Origin: Winogradskyella pelagia
GTDB lineage: Bacteria > Bacteroidota > Bacteroidia > Flavobacteriales > Flavobacteriaceae
DNA: 64,000 nucleotides
Assembly (NCBI RefSeq): GCF_017581965.1
Contig: NZ_JAGEVF010000007.1
Coordinates: 1 to 64,000, forward strand
Direction of reading: 5' to 3'
Made by a program: the position numbers and the translations under genes. Within the stretch, counting starts at the first letter, position 1, and every line of letters begins with the position of its first letter. This document shows, one piece after another, positions 54,508 through 61,216 of this stretch. The notes beneath the pieces are model-generated. The model searched no databases, was not told the origin of the DNA, and worked only from the letters and a program-made list of their open reading frames with translations.

Positions 54508-55443
54508 CTAAAATGGGAGATTTGTCACATCGACGTTTCCGCCAGATAAGATAATCCCTATTTTTTTATTTTGAAATTCTTCTTTGTTCTTTAATACTGC
54601 TGCAAAAGGGACAGCGCATGAGGGTTCAATAATAATCTTCATTCGTTCCCAAATTAATTGCATCGCATTTACAATTTCATCTTCTTCTACACGGATAATT
54701 TTATCTACATGCTTTTGAATAATCGGAAAATTTCGGTCTCCCAAATGTGTTCTTAATCCGTCTGCCACGGTATCAAAACTATCATTTGATTCTATTTTAC
54801 CAGAAATTAATGAACGATACGCATCATCTGCTTCCATGGGCTCACCACCAACCACTTTACATTTATCCGAAAAAAAATGCGCAGCTAAAGCGGTTCCTGC
54901 AATTAATCCGCCTCCACCAACTGGTGTTAAAATTACATCTAATTCTGGATAATCTTCTAACAACTCCATTGCTGCAGTTGCATTGCCATAGATGACCTCA
55001 TCTTGATTAGATGGGTGTAAAAAAGATGCTCCTTTTTTTTCTCTAACTTTATTCGCTGTAGCTTCCCTTGCCTGAGGTGTCGATTCACATTCTATAATTT
55101 CACCTTCATAAGTCTTTACTCCATTTTTTTTGACTTGCGGTGCATTTTCTGGCATAACAATATACGCCTTGACATCTAATTTTTGAGCAGCTAATGATAC
55201 TGCTTGTGCAAAATTTCCAGAAGAATGCGTTACTACGCCACGCTGTCTTTCCTCTTCTGATAATGATAATATCGCATTGGCTGCACCACGCATTTTAAAG
55301 GCACCCATTTTTTGAAAGTTCTCACATTTAAACACGATATCTGCACCTACCATTTCATTAATTAAGCTAGAGCTTAAAACTGGTGTGTTATGAATAAACG
55401 GTTTTATTCTGTTGTGAACTTCTATGAGGATTTGTTTATCCAT
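54508..55443 (-). CDS. Threonine/serine dehydratase-like PLP enzyme, 311 aa
   Basis: A fold-type II PLP enzyme, probably a threonine or serine dehydratase or serine racemase. Lys50 in QKMGAFKMRGAANAI is the Schiff-base lysine. HSSGNFAQAVSLAAQ binds the substrate and TPVGGGGLIAGTALA the PLP phosphate. Its 311 residues match the short catabolic class without the C-terminal ACT domain. It sits inside the paa operon between paaG and paaH, where no step of the pathway needs it. Serine/threonine breakdown or a nearby salvage reaction is possible. Palindromes lie in the gaps on both sides. Confidence 0.88.
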   Translation of the reverse strand: MDKQILIEVHNRIKPFIHNTPVLSSSLINEMVGADIVFKCENFQKMGAFKMRGAANAILSLSEEERQRGVVTHSSGNFAQAVSLAAQKLDVKAYIVMPENAPQVKKNGVKTYEGEIIECESTPQAREATANKVREKKGASFLHPSNQDEVIYGNATAAMELLEDYPELDVILTPVGGGGLIAGTALAAHFFSDKCKVVGGEPMEADDAYRSLISGKIESNDSFDTVADGLRTHLGDRNFPIIQKHVDKIIRVEEDEIVNAMQLIWERMKIIIEPSCAVPFAAVLKNKEEFQNKKIGIILSGGNVDVTNLPF

Positions 55444-55450
55444 ATGTGAT

Positions 55451-55478
55451 GAGACTCTGAAAAAAGTTCAGGATAACA
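55451..55478 (+). repeat. Intergenic palindrome, copy 5 (decayed)
   Basis: Arms ACTCTGAA and TTCAGGAT around AAAAG, preceded by GAG and followed by AACA. Two positions of the left arm no longer fit the stem. It lies between paaG and the dehydratase-like gene. Confidence 0.7.
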
Positions 55479-55486
55479 ATAAATTA

Positions 55487-56269
55487 TCAATTACCTACAA
55501 AGTTAGGCTTACGCTTTTCTATAAATGCCGCAACACCTTCTGCATAATCATTACTGCTTGCTGCTTCAATTTGTAATTTAGATTCTAATGCCAATTGATT
55601 CTCTAAGGTATTGGTCATTGACTTATTGAATAACTCCTTAATAAGACCCAGTGCTTTTGTTGGCATATTAGCGAGCTTAATTGCTAGTTTTGATATTGTG
55701 TCGCTAAACTCTTCTAAAGAAACTGATTTATATATCATTCCCATTTTTTCGGCCTCTTCAGCTGAGATTTTATCTCCTAGCATTGCTAAAGCTTGTGCTT
55801 TTTGAAAACCAATAAGTCTTGGTAAAAAGAAAGTTCCTGCACTATCTGGCACTAAACCAATTAAACTAAATGCTTGAATAAAGCTAACTTTTTCATGAGC
55901 CACAACAATATCACATGCTAAAGCTATATTAGCTCCAGCTCCTGCAGCAACACCATTTACAGCTCCAATAATTGGTTTTTTAATGGAACGTATTCTAGTA
56001 ATTATAGGATTATAGTGTTCTTCTAATATCTTTTTGAATCCAGGATTTAATTCTGGGTCTGTTACTTCTTTTAAATCTTGACCTGCACAAAAAGCTTTTC
56101 CACTTCCGGTTAACACAATGGCTCGAACTTCAGGGTTTGATTCACAATCATCTAAAATACTTTGAAGACTTAACGCCATTTCGCGATTGAAGCTATTAAA
56201 AACTTCAGGTCTGTTTAGCGCTATATATGCTACTTTGTTTTCAATTTTTAATTGAATTGAGTTACTCAT
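55487..56269 (-). CDS. paaG: Enoyl-CoA isomerase/hydratase PaaG, 260 aa
   Basis: A crotonase-fold enzyme; in the phenylacetate pathway PaaG turns the ring-1,2-epoxide of phenylacetyl-CoA into oxepin-CoA. I start it at ATG 56269 (MSNSIQLKIENKVAYIALNR), just after the VOC gene; an upstream start at 56359 lies inside that gene. GKAFCAGQDLKEV and GVAAGAGANIALACDIVV are the oxyanion-hole segments, with Asp or Glu in QAFSLIGLVPDSAGTFFLPR. Its length and these segments match PaaG rather than PaaF. Confidence 0.9.
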   Translation of the reverse strand: MSNSIQLKIENKVAYIALNRPEVFNSFNREMALSLQSILDDCESNPEVRAIVLTGSGKAFCAGQDLKEVTDPELNPGFKKILEEHYNPIITRIRSIKKPIIGAVNGVAAGAGANIALACDIVVAHEKVSFIQAFSLIGLVPDSAGTFFLPRLIGFQKAQALAMLGDKISAEEAEKMGMIYKSVSLEEFSDTISKLAIKLANMPTKALGLIKELFNKSMTNTLENQLALESKLQIEAASSNDYAEGVAAFIEKRKPNFVGN

Positions 56270-56270
56270 A

Positions 56271-56630
56271 TCATTCTGGTAATTTAAAGTATGGATTATA
56301 GATAAGGCCAATAATGTTTCCCCAAGGGTCTTTGACTGAACAAACCATAAGTTCTCCACCTACATTCATTGGTTTTTCATGTTCGGTTGCACCAAGCTTA
56401 ATGAAGCTATTATATTGTGCTTGGATGTCCTCTACTCCCCAATAAGCTAAAATACTATCACCTTTTACAGACTTATCTGGCTGCAAGCCCAATTCATAGC
56501 CAGCAATATTAAAACCCACATAATAGGGTTCATCAAAGTATGGTTCGGTTTTAAAGGCTTTAGAATACCATTTTTTGGCAGCTTCTAAATCATCAACTCT
56601 GTAAACTGCAGTTCGTAGTCCTAACATCAT
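56271..56630 (-). CDS. VOC-family (glyoxalase-like) protein, 119 aa
   Basis: A small protein of the vicinal oxygen chelate fold. TAVYRVDDLEAAKKWYSKAF and the C-terminal MVCSVKDPWGNIIGLIYNPY are its marks, the latter like the DPxGN-x-I-G-L ending of glyoxalase/bleomycin-type proteins. Metal ligands are not obvious beyond a few Glu and His residues, so enzyme activity cannot be inferred. It sits between paaD and paaG, overlapping paaD's stop by one base. It may act on an aromatic or epoxide intermediate, but that is a guess. Confidence 0.82.
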   Translation of the reverse strand: MMLGLRTAVYRVDDLEAAKKWYSKAFKTEPYFDEPYYVGFNIAGYELGLQPDKSVKGDSILAYWGVEDIQAQYNSFIKLGATEHEKPMNVGGELMVCSVKDPWGNIIGLIYNPYFKLPE

Positions 56631-57130
56631 TATTTAAGACATTTAAAATAGTCAAATGGCTCTTGACAGTCATCACATTGAAATTGTGCTTTACATGCCG
56701 TGGACCCAAATTGACTAACTAATCTAGTATTTTGAGAACCGCAATTGGTACACTTAACGATTCGCTTGTTATTAAGAAGTACATCTTTATCAGCTTCAGC
56801 ATCTAAAGGTGCAGCAATTCCATAATCCTCTAATGCCTTACGACCTCTAGACGTAACCCAATCTGTGGTCCAAGCTGGATGTAGAATTAAATCAATTTCG
56901 GAGTCATATCCTGCATCTTTTAAAGCTTTTTTAATATCGTCACCGATAACATCCATTGCGGGACAACCACTGTAGGTTGGTGTAATTTCAACTTTAACTT
57001 CTCCATTTTCAATTACAGCAGAACGCACCACACCCATATCCATTATAGACAAAACTGGAATTTCAGGGTCTGAAACCTGTTCCAGTATTGACAGTAATCT
57101 CTCGTCTATATTTTGCTCTGTACTTGTCAT
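56630..57130 (-). CDS. paaD: PaaD, 1,2-phenylacetyl-CoA epoxidase maturation protein, 166 aa
   Basis: A MIP18/DUF59-type protein needed for the phenylacetyl-CoA epoxidase, probably for iron-sulfur cluster delivery to PaaE. The start is ATG 57130 (MTSTEQNIDERLLSILEQVS); the next in-frame start upstream would run into a palindrome. The DUF59 domain has DPEIPVLSIMDMGVVR and YSGCPAMDVIGDD. The C-terminus carries a Cys cluster (CTNCGSQNTRLVSQFGSTAC, then CDDCQEPFDYFKC). The gene order A, B, C, D and the overlap with the VOC gene are clear. Confidence 0.94.
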   Translation of the reverse strand: MTSTEQNIDERLLSILEQVSDPEIPVLSIMDMGVVRSAVIENGEVKVEITPTYSGCPAMDVIGDDIKKALKDAGYDSEIDLILHPAWTTDWVTSRGRKALEDYGIAAPLDAEADKDVLLNNKRIVKCTNCGSQNTRLVSQFGSTACKAQFQCDDCQEPFDYFKCLK

Positions 57131-57142
57131 AGTTTTAATAAT

Positions 57143-57170
57143 GAGATCCTGAAACAAGTTCAGGATGACA
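57143..57170 (+). repeat. Intergenic palindrome, copy 6
   Basis: GAG, then arms ATCCTGAA and TTCAGGAT around ACAAG, then GACA. It lies between paaC and paaD and is the best match to the family consensus. Confidence 0.85.
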
Positions 57171-57183
57171 AATCAAGAATTTA

Positions 57184-57939
57184 TCACCATTCCATATTAG
57201 GATAAGCTCTCTGCATATATTGTAACTCCGCCAGTATATACCCTAAATGCTCTGTATGAATTCCTTGTTTTCCTCCTTTTTGGAAGTATTTTGATCCAGG
57301 TACTTGTAATGTTGCTTCTTCTAAAACTTGAGAAATCTCTCTGTAGTAATTATCCTTAAGCTTAGTAACATCGACTCCTATCCCCTCTGCTACCATCGCC
57401 TTATCAGCATCGGTCTGATGAAACAATTCATCTGTATATGCCCATAAATCATTTATCGCCTCCTGCATTTTTTCTTTACTCTCATCAGTACCATCTCCTA
57501 AACGCTTAATCCAATCTGAAGAAAAGCGTGCATGATAGCTTACTTCTTTCACACATTTATTTGCAATAGCTGATAATGTAAGGTCTGTACTTTTTTGAAG
57601 TTCCTTTAAGAATGCTAAATGGTAAATATCAAATAAGAATTGACGCCCAAGGGTATAAGCAAAGTTGGTGTTTGGTTGCTCTACAAGCAATACATTTTTG
57701 TATTCCCGCTCTTGACGAAGCATTGCGATGTCATCTTCCGACCTGCCATCACCAGCAATCTTAGTCGCGTACTGAAAATAGCTTCGCACTTGCCCAAATA
57801 AATCTAATGAGATATTAGTGCAAGCGATATCTGTTTCCAAACTTGGTCCGTGTCCACAGAGTTCGCCCATTCGTTGACCTAGGATTAGGCTATTGTCAGC
57901 AATACCGAGGATATAATTATATAAATTTTCGTTTTTCAT
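57184..57939 (-). CDS. paaC: PaaC, 1,2-phenylacetyl-CoA epoxidase structural subunit, 251 aa
   Basis: The non-catalytic partner of PaaA in the multicomponent epoxidase; it has the ferritin-like fold but lacks the di-iron site. The start is ATG 57939 (MKNENLYNYILGIADNSLIL). An upstream ATG at 58002 would put translated sequence through a palindrome. Family pieces are GQRMGELCGHGPSLETDIAC, DIAMLRQEREYKNVLLVEQP and the YHARFSSDWIKRLGDGTDES segment. The length is normal. Confidence 0.95.
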   Translation of the reverse strand: MKNENLYNYILGIADNSLILGQRMGELCGHGPSLETDIACTNISLDLFGQVRSYFQYATKIAGDGRSEDDIAMLRQEREYKNVLLVEQPNTNFAYTLGRQFLFDIYHLAFLKELQKSTDLTLSAIANKCVKEVSYHARFSSDWIKRLGDGTDESKEKMQEAINDLWAYTDELFHQTDADKAMVAEGIGVDVTKLKDNYYREISQVLEEATLQVPGSKYFQKGGKQGIHTEHLGYILAELQYMQRAYPNMEW

Positions 57940-57957
57940 CGTATAACTTTTCTTAAT

Positions 57958-57985
57958 GAGATGCTGAAACGGGTTCAGCATAACA
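57958..57985 (+). repeat. Intergenic palindrome, copy 7
   Basis: GAG, then arms ATGCTGAA and TTCAGCAT around ACGGG, then AACA. It lies between paaB and paaC. Compared with copies 4 and 6 both arms carry a matching C to G and G to C change, so pairing is kept. Confidence 0.85.
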
Positions 57986-57998
57986 AAACACTGCTTTG

Positions 57999-58286
57999 TC
58001 ACATATGTTTTACATCGTCTGGTAAATCATAAAATGTTGGGTGACGATACACCTTATCTTGAGCAGGCTCAAACAACTCACCATTATGCTCAGGATTAGA
58101 CGCTGTGATATGTTTAGATTCTACTACCCAAATACTCACACCTTCATTTCTTCTTGTATATACATCTCGTGCATTTTCGAGCGCCATTTCAGAATCAGCA
58201 GCATGTAAACTACCACAATGCCTGTGCTCTAATCCGTTTTTACTTCTAACGAAGATTTCCCATAAGGGCCAATTTTTAGTTGACAT
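57999..58286 (-). CDS. paaB: PaaB, 1,2-phenylacetyl-CoA epoxidase subunit, 95 aa
   Basis: A small subunit that bridges two PaaAC heterodimers. It starts MSTKNWPLWEIFVRSKNGLE, with HRHCGSLHAADSEMALENAR and VYTRRNEGVSIWVVESKHIT, the whole-family signature. The length is normal. It lies between paaA and paaC in the operon. The 75-base gap to paaA carries a ten-base inverted repeat. Confidence 0.95.
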   Translation of the reverse strand: MSTKNWPLWEIFVRSKNGLEHRHCGSLHAADSEMALENARDVYTRRNEGVSIWVVESKHITASNPEHNGELFEPAQDKVYRHPTFYDLPDDVKHM

Positions 58287-58293
58287 ATTTTCT

Positions 58294-58345
58294 AGTATTG
58301 AGAAATGAGCATTAAGTATTGAAAAGAATCTAAAATCTCAATACT
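58294..58345. repeat. Inverted repeat in the paaA-paaB gap
   Basis: Ten-base arms AGTATTGAGA (58294-58303) and TCTCAATACT (58336-58345) enclose 32 bases that include a third partial AGTATTGA. It differs from the palindrome family found in the other gaps. Confidence 0.65.
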
Positions 58346-58361
58346 CAAGTATCATATCTAA

Positions 58362-59318
58362 TTAAACTGCTTGTTTTTCTTTACGTACTTGTTTCTTTTC
58401 CGCATGTGCCATTGCCGCATCTCTAACCCATTCACCACGTTCCCATGCGCCTACTCTAGCTTTCATGCGCTCTTTGTTCATTGGTCCGTGACCTTTGACC
58501 ACTTGCCAAAACTCATCCCAGTCAATTTCTCCAAAATCATAACTACCACGTTCTTCATTCCATTTTAAATCTGGGTCTGGAATTGTTAAACCAATTAAAT
58601 CTGCCTGTGGCACTGTTTGGTCAATAAATTGCTGACGTAAATCATCATTTGACTTACGCTTCAACTTCCATTTCATTGATTGCTCTGTATGAACCGAAAC
58701 ATCATCTGTTGGACCTAACATCATTAAACTTGGCCACCACCATCTGTTCAACGCATCTTGAGCCATATCTTTTTGCTCTGGTGTTCCGTTAGCCAATTTC
58801 ATCATGATTTCAAAACCTTGACGTTGGTGAAAACTTTCCTCCTTACATACACGAATCATAGCTCTGGCATACGGTCCATAAGATGTATTACATAATGGTA
58901 CTTGATTAATAATCGCAGCGCCATCAACTAACCATCCGATAGCTCCCATATCTGCCCAAGTGATTGTTGGGTAATTAAATATTGAAGAGTATTTTGCTTT
59001 TCCTGTATGTAATTGCTCATACATTTCATCTCTAGAAATTCCTAAAGTTTCTGTAGCTGAATACAAGTACAATCCATGACCTGCTTCATCTTGCACTTTA
59101 GCCAAAAGCGCTACTTTACGTCTCAAAGACGGTGCTCTTGTAATCCAATTCCCTTCTGGAAGCATACCTACGATTTCAGAATGTGCGTGTTGGGACATTT
59201 GCCTGATATGGGTTTGACGGTACTTTTCTGGCATCCAATCTTTAGGCTCAATTTTCTCATCTCTAGCGATACGCTCTTCAAATTGTCTCTCTAAACTTCT
59301 AATTTGTTCTTCACTCAT
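58362..59318 (-). CDS. paaA: PaaA, 1,2-phenylacetyl-CoA epoxidase catalytic subunit, 318 aa
   Basis: The di-iron catalytic subunit that epoxidises the aromatic ring of phenylacetyl-CoA using oxygen. Ferritin-like helices carry the iron ligands: [15 protein letters not shown] (ExxH) and [20 protein letters not shown] (ExxH). The start [20 protein letters not shown] and the C-terminal [20 protein letters not shown] are standard for the family. The length is normal. It follows paaE after a 93-base gap containing a palindrome. Confidence 0.97.
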   Translation of the reverse strand: MSEEQIRSLERQFEERIARDEKIEPKDWMPEKYRQTHIRQMSQHAHSEIVGMLPEGNWITRAPSLRRKVALLAKVQDEAGHGLYLYSATETLGISRDEMYEQLHTGKAKYSSIFNYPTITWADMGAIGWLVDGAAIINQVPLCNTSYGPYARAMIRVCKEESFHQRQGFEIMMKLANGTPEQKDMAQDALNRWWWPSLMMLGPTDDVSVHTEQSMKWKLKRKSNDDLRQQFIDQTVPQADLIGLTIPDPDLKWNEERGSYDFGEIDWDEFWQVVKGHGPMNKERMKARVGAWERGEWVRDAAMAHAEKKQVRKEKQAV

Positions 59319-59385
59319 TGTTTTTAGCTTTTAGCTGTTGGCTCTTAACCACAAGCGAGTTAATTTTTCTTTTTCAATATATTTT

Positions 59386-59408
59386 GAGATTCCTGCCTTC
59401 GCAGGAAT
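59386..59408 (+). repeat. Intergenic palindrome, copy 8
   Basis: GAG, arms ATTCCTGC and GCAGGAAT around CTTC. It is nearly identical to copy 3, including the preceding TATTTTGA stretch. It lies between paaE and paaA, 4 bases before the paaE stop. Confidence 0.78.
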
Positions 59409-59411
59409 TTG

Positions 59412-60485
59412 TTAAACATCAAAATCAACAACCACCTTATCAGTCGTTGGCACGGCCTGACAGCTTAATACCAGATTTTGACTGACTTCTTTTTCATCTA
59501 AGGCATAGTTAATTTTCATTTCAACTTCACCTTCTTTGACTTCACATTTACAAGTACTACACACACCACCTTTGCATGCGAATGGCAAATCGGCACCTGC
59601 ATCCAAAGCCGCATCAAGTATGTTATCAAATTCTTTAGTCATGGTGAACAAAAACTCCTTTCCACCATCTACTATAGTCACTTCAGTTCCTTCTACATTT
59701 TGTTTTGCCAAACGCTCTGCACGTTTGATATCTTCTTCTGATAATCCTGATACAAATAGTTCAAAATGAACTAAATCTTTTGGTAAGCCAGCACTTACAA
59801 GATAGTCGCTAACAAAATTTATCATTTTCTCTGGCCCACATAAGAAGACCTCGTTGGTATCTGGAATATCAATAAACGTATTTGTGAGCACTTTCATCTT
59901 CTCTTCATCAAAACGTCCATTAAACAACTCTATGTCTCTTCTTTCTTTCGTTAAGAAATAATAGATTTCAAATCTTCCAAAATAGGTATTTCTAAGTTGT
60001 TCTAACTCTTCTTTAAAGATAATAGATTTTGCAGTCTTATTGACATAGAACAACTTGCAAGTTGAGTTTGGCTCTGCCGCCAAATGTGTTTTCACCATGG
60101 ATAACACTGGTGTTATGCCACTACCAGCCGCAAAAAACAAATAGTTTTTAGCTTTTTCGGGCTGGCACTCTACACCAAAAAGCCCACTTGGCGCCATAAC
60201 CTCGAGAGTATCTCCAGACTGAAGTGCTTCATTTACAAAAGTTGAAAATTTACCGCCTGGTATCTGCTTTACAGCAACTTTCCATTGCTTATCCAATGGA
60301 CTTGAACATAATGAATACGAACGGCGAACATCCTCATCATTGATATCTGCTTTTAAGGTTAAATGCTGTCCTTGATGAAAAGCAAACTCTTCATGCAATT
60401 CTTCTGGAACATCAAATGTAACTACAGATGTATCCTCTGTTTCCTTATAGATGTCTGCTATTCTTAAGTTATGAAAATCCGCCAT
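59412..60485 (-). CDS. paaE: PaaE, 1,2-phenylacetyl-CoA epoxidase reductase subunit, 357 aa
   Basis: Passes electrons from NADPH through FAD and a 2Fe-2S centre to the PaaA di-iron site. I start it at ATG 60485 (MADFHNLRIADIYKETEDTS); an ATG at 60503 would add six residues and run into the operator. The FAD domain (RRSYSLCSSPLDKQWKV) and the NAD-binding domain (FFAAGSGITPVLSMVKTHL, FLCGPEKMINFV) are followed by a C-terminal ferredoxin domain with CKGGVCSTCKCEV and a fourth Cys in LVLSCQAVP. It is the first structural gene of the operon, directly after the operator. Confidence 0.95.
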   Translation of the reverse strand: MADFHNLRIADIYKETEDTSVVTFDVPEELHEEFAFHQGQHLTLKADINDEDVRRSYSLCSSPLDKQWKVAVKQIPGGKFSTFVNEALQSGDTLEVMAPSGLFGVECQPEKAKNYLFFAAGSGITPVLSMVKTHLAAEPNSTCKLFYVNKTAKSIIFKEELEQLRNTYFGRFEIYYFLTKERRDIELFNGRFDEEKMKVLTNTFIDIPDTNEVFLCGPEKMINFVSDYLVSAGLPKDLVHFELFVSGLSEEDIKRAERLAKQNVEGTEVTIVDGGKEFLFTMTKEFDNILDAALDAGADLPFACKGGVCSTCKCEVKEGEVEMKINYALDEKEVSQNLVLSCQAVPTTDKVVVDFDV

Positions 60486-60502
60486 AAAATTTACAATATC
60501 CA

Positions 60503-60524
60503 CAAACTAACGTTTGTTAGTTTG
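60503..60524. promoter_or_regulatory. Probable TetR operator of the paa operon
   Basis: A perfect inverted repeat: CAAACTAAC (60503-60511), spacer GTTT, GTTAGTTTG (60516-60524). It lies just upstream of the paaE start and 5 bases downstream of the -7 box, so a bound repressor would cover the transcription start. Its 22-base span is typical of TetR-family sites. The regulator gene is next door. Confidence 0.8.
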
Positions 60525-60529
60525 ATTAG

Positions 60530-60537
60530 CAAAGTTA
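60530..60537 (-). promoter_or_regulatory. -7 box of the paa operon
   Basis: TAACTTTG on the minus strand matches TAnnTTTG exactly. The nearest upstream TTTG is only 12 bases away, so the -33 element is weak, which would suit a regulated promoter. Confidence 0.6.
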
Positions 60538-60553
60538 TAAAATTAAATGCAAA

Positions 60554-61132
60554 CTATTTGTTAATTCCTTCTATTAGGATTTGAGCTAAACTTTCCGTCA
60601 AGTCTTTTTGATTAACGGTTCCCTTTTTAGGAAGCCATAAATACAATGAGCGCAGTGTTGACAGCATTGAAAACAGAATTACCTCTACATCAATAGATTT
60701 TATTTGATTGTTCTCAATACCATTTGCAATAATATTCCTGAAGTTATTCTCGTAGTCATTTCTCAACTGCAGATAATAATCTAACTTTTCCTCTAAGTGC
60801 ATCCAATCTGTATTTAAGGCAGCGAGGCCTTCCGGATTCTCGACGGCAATCCTAACATGCAGAGCTATAAGAGCGTTTAGCCTTTCCACATTTGAATTGT
60901 CCTTAGCCAAAACCATAGCCATACCGCTAGTAAATTCTTCTGCTATATTTAATATGATGTCTTGAAGTATGGCCTGCTTAGAGTTGATATGATTGTATAA
61001 GCTTGCAGCTTTCATATCCATAGCCTTGGCTACATCTCTCATGGTAACGGCACTGTAGCCTTTATTCTTAAATAATTTAGAGGCAACTCTAATAATTTCT
61101 TGTTTTCGTGTTTCTTTTTTCATTGACAGCAT
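60554..61132 (-). CDS. TetR-family regulator of the paa operon, 192 aa
   Basis: A likely repressor controlled by phenylacetyl-CoA or a related thioester. The N-terminal helix-turn-helix is KKETRKQEIIRVASKLFKNK, then YSAVTMRDVAKAMDMKAASL and YNHINSKQAILQDI. The all-helical C-terminal domain (about 60-192) is variable and has no recognised ligand motif. The start may be the ATG at 61132 or 61123. It is encoded immediately upstream of paaE on the same strand, with the operator between them, and diverges from the aromatic amino acid hydroxylase gene. It fits the PaaR role by position. Confidence 0.9.
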   Translation of the reverse strand: MLSMKKETRKQEIIRVASKLFKNKGYSAVTMRDVAKAMDMKAASLYNHINSKQAILQDIILNIAEEFTSGMAMVLAKDNSNVERLNALIALHVRIAVENPEGLAALNTDWMHLEEKLDYYLQLRNDYENNFRNIIANGIENNQIKSIDVEVILFSMLSTLRSLYLWLPKKGTVNQKDLTESLAQILIEGINK

Positions 61133-61165
61133 GAATATATAAAATCTTAGGCTTTAACGTCAATA

Positions 61166-61173
61166 GTTAGTTT
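61166..61173. promoter_or_regulatory. Possible second, degenerate operator site
   Basis: GTTAGTTT repeats one half of the operator at 60503-60524. A TAACGT element 5 bases to its left gives the same parts with three extra bases between the halves. It lies between the TetR gene and the divergent hydroxylase gene, where an autoregulatory site would be expected. Weak. Confidence 0.3.
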
Positions 61174-61191
61174 CATATAATGAATATTTGA

Positions 61192-61199
61192 TAATTTTG
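61192..61199 (+). promoter_or_regulatory. -7 box of the aromatic amino acid hydroxylase gene
   Basis: TAATTTTG matches TAnnTTTG and ends 17 bases before the ATG at 61217. No -33 TTG is seen. Confidence 0.5.
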
Positions 61200-61216
61200 C
61201 TGTTCAAAAAATTGCT

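Noticed and set aside
56270..56359. Upstream start for paaG inside the VOC gene
   Set aside because: The added 30 residues do not resemble any crotonase N-terminus; ATG 56269 fits the family and the gene spacing.
59319..59385. AGCTTTTAGCTGTTGGCT-like short tandem pattern in the paaE-paaA gap
   Set aside because: Only two or three loose copies of AGCT(T/G)TT; too short and irregular to call a repeat family.
43800..59500. The repeated palindromes as a CRISPR array
   Set aside because: The units are separated by whole genes, the arms vary, and there are no equal-length spacers or cas genes.
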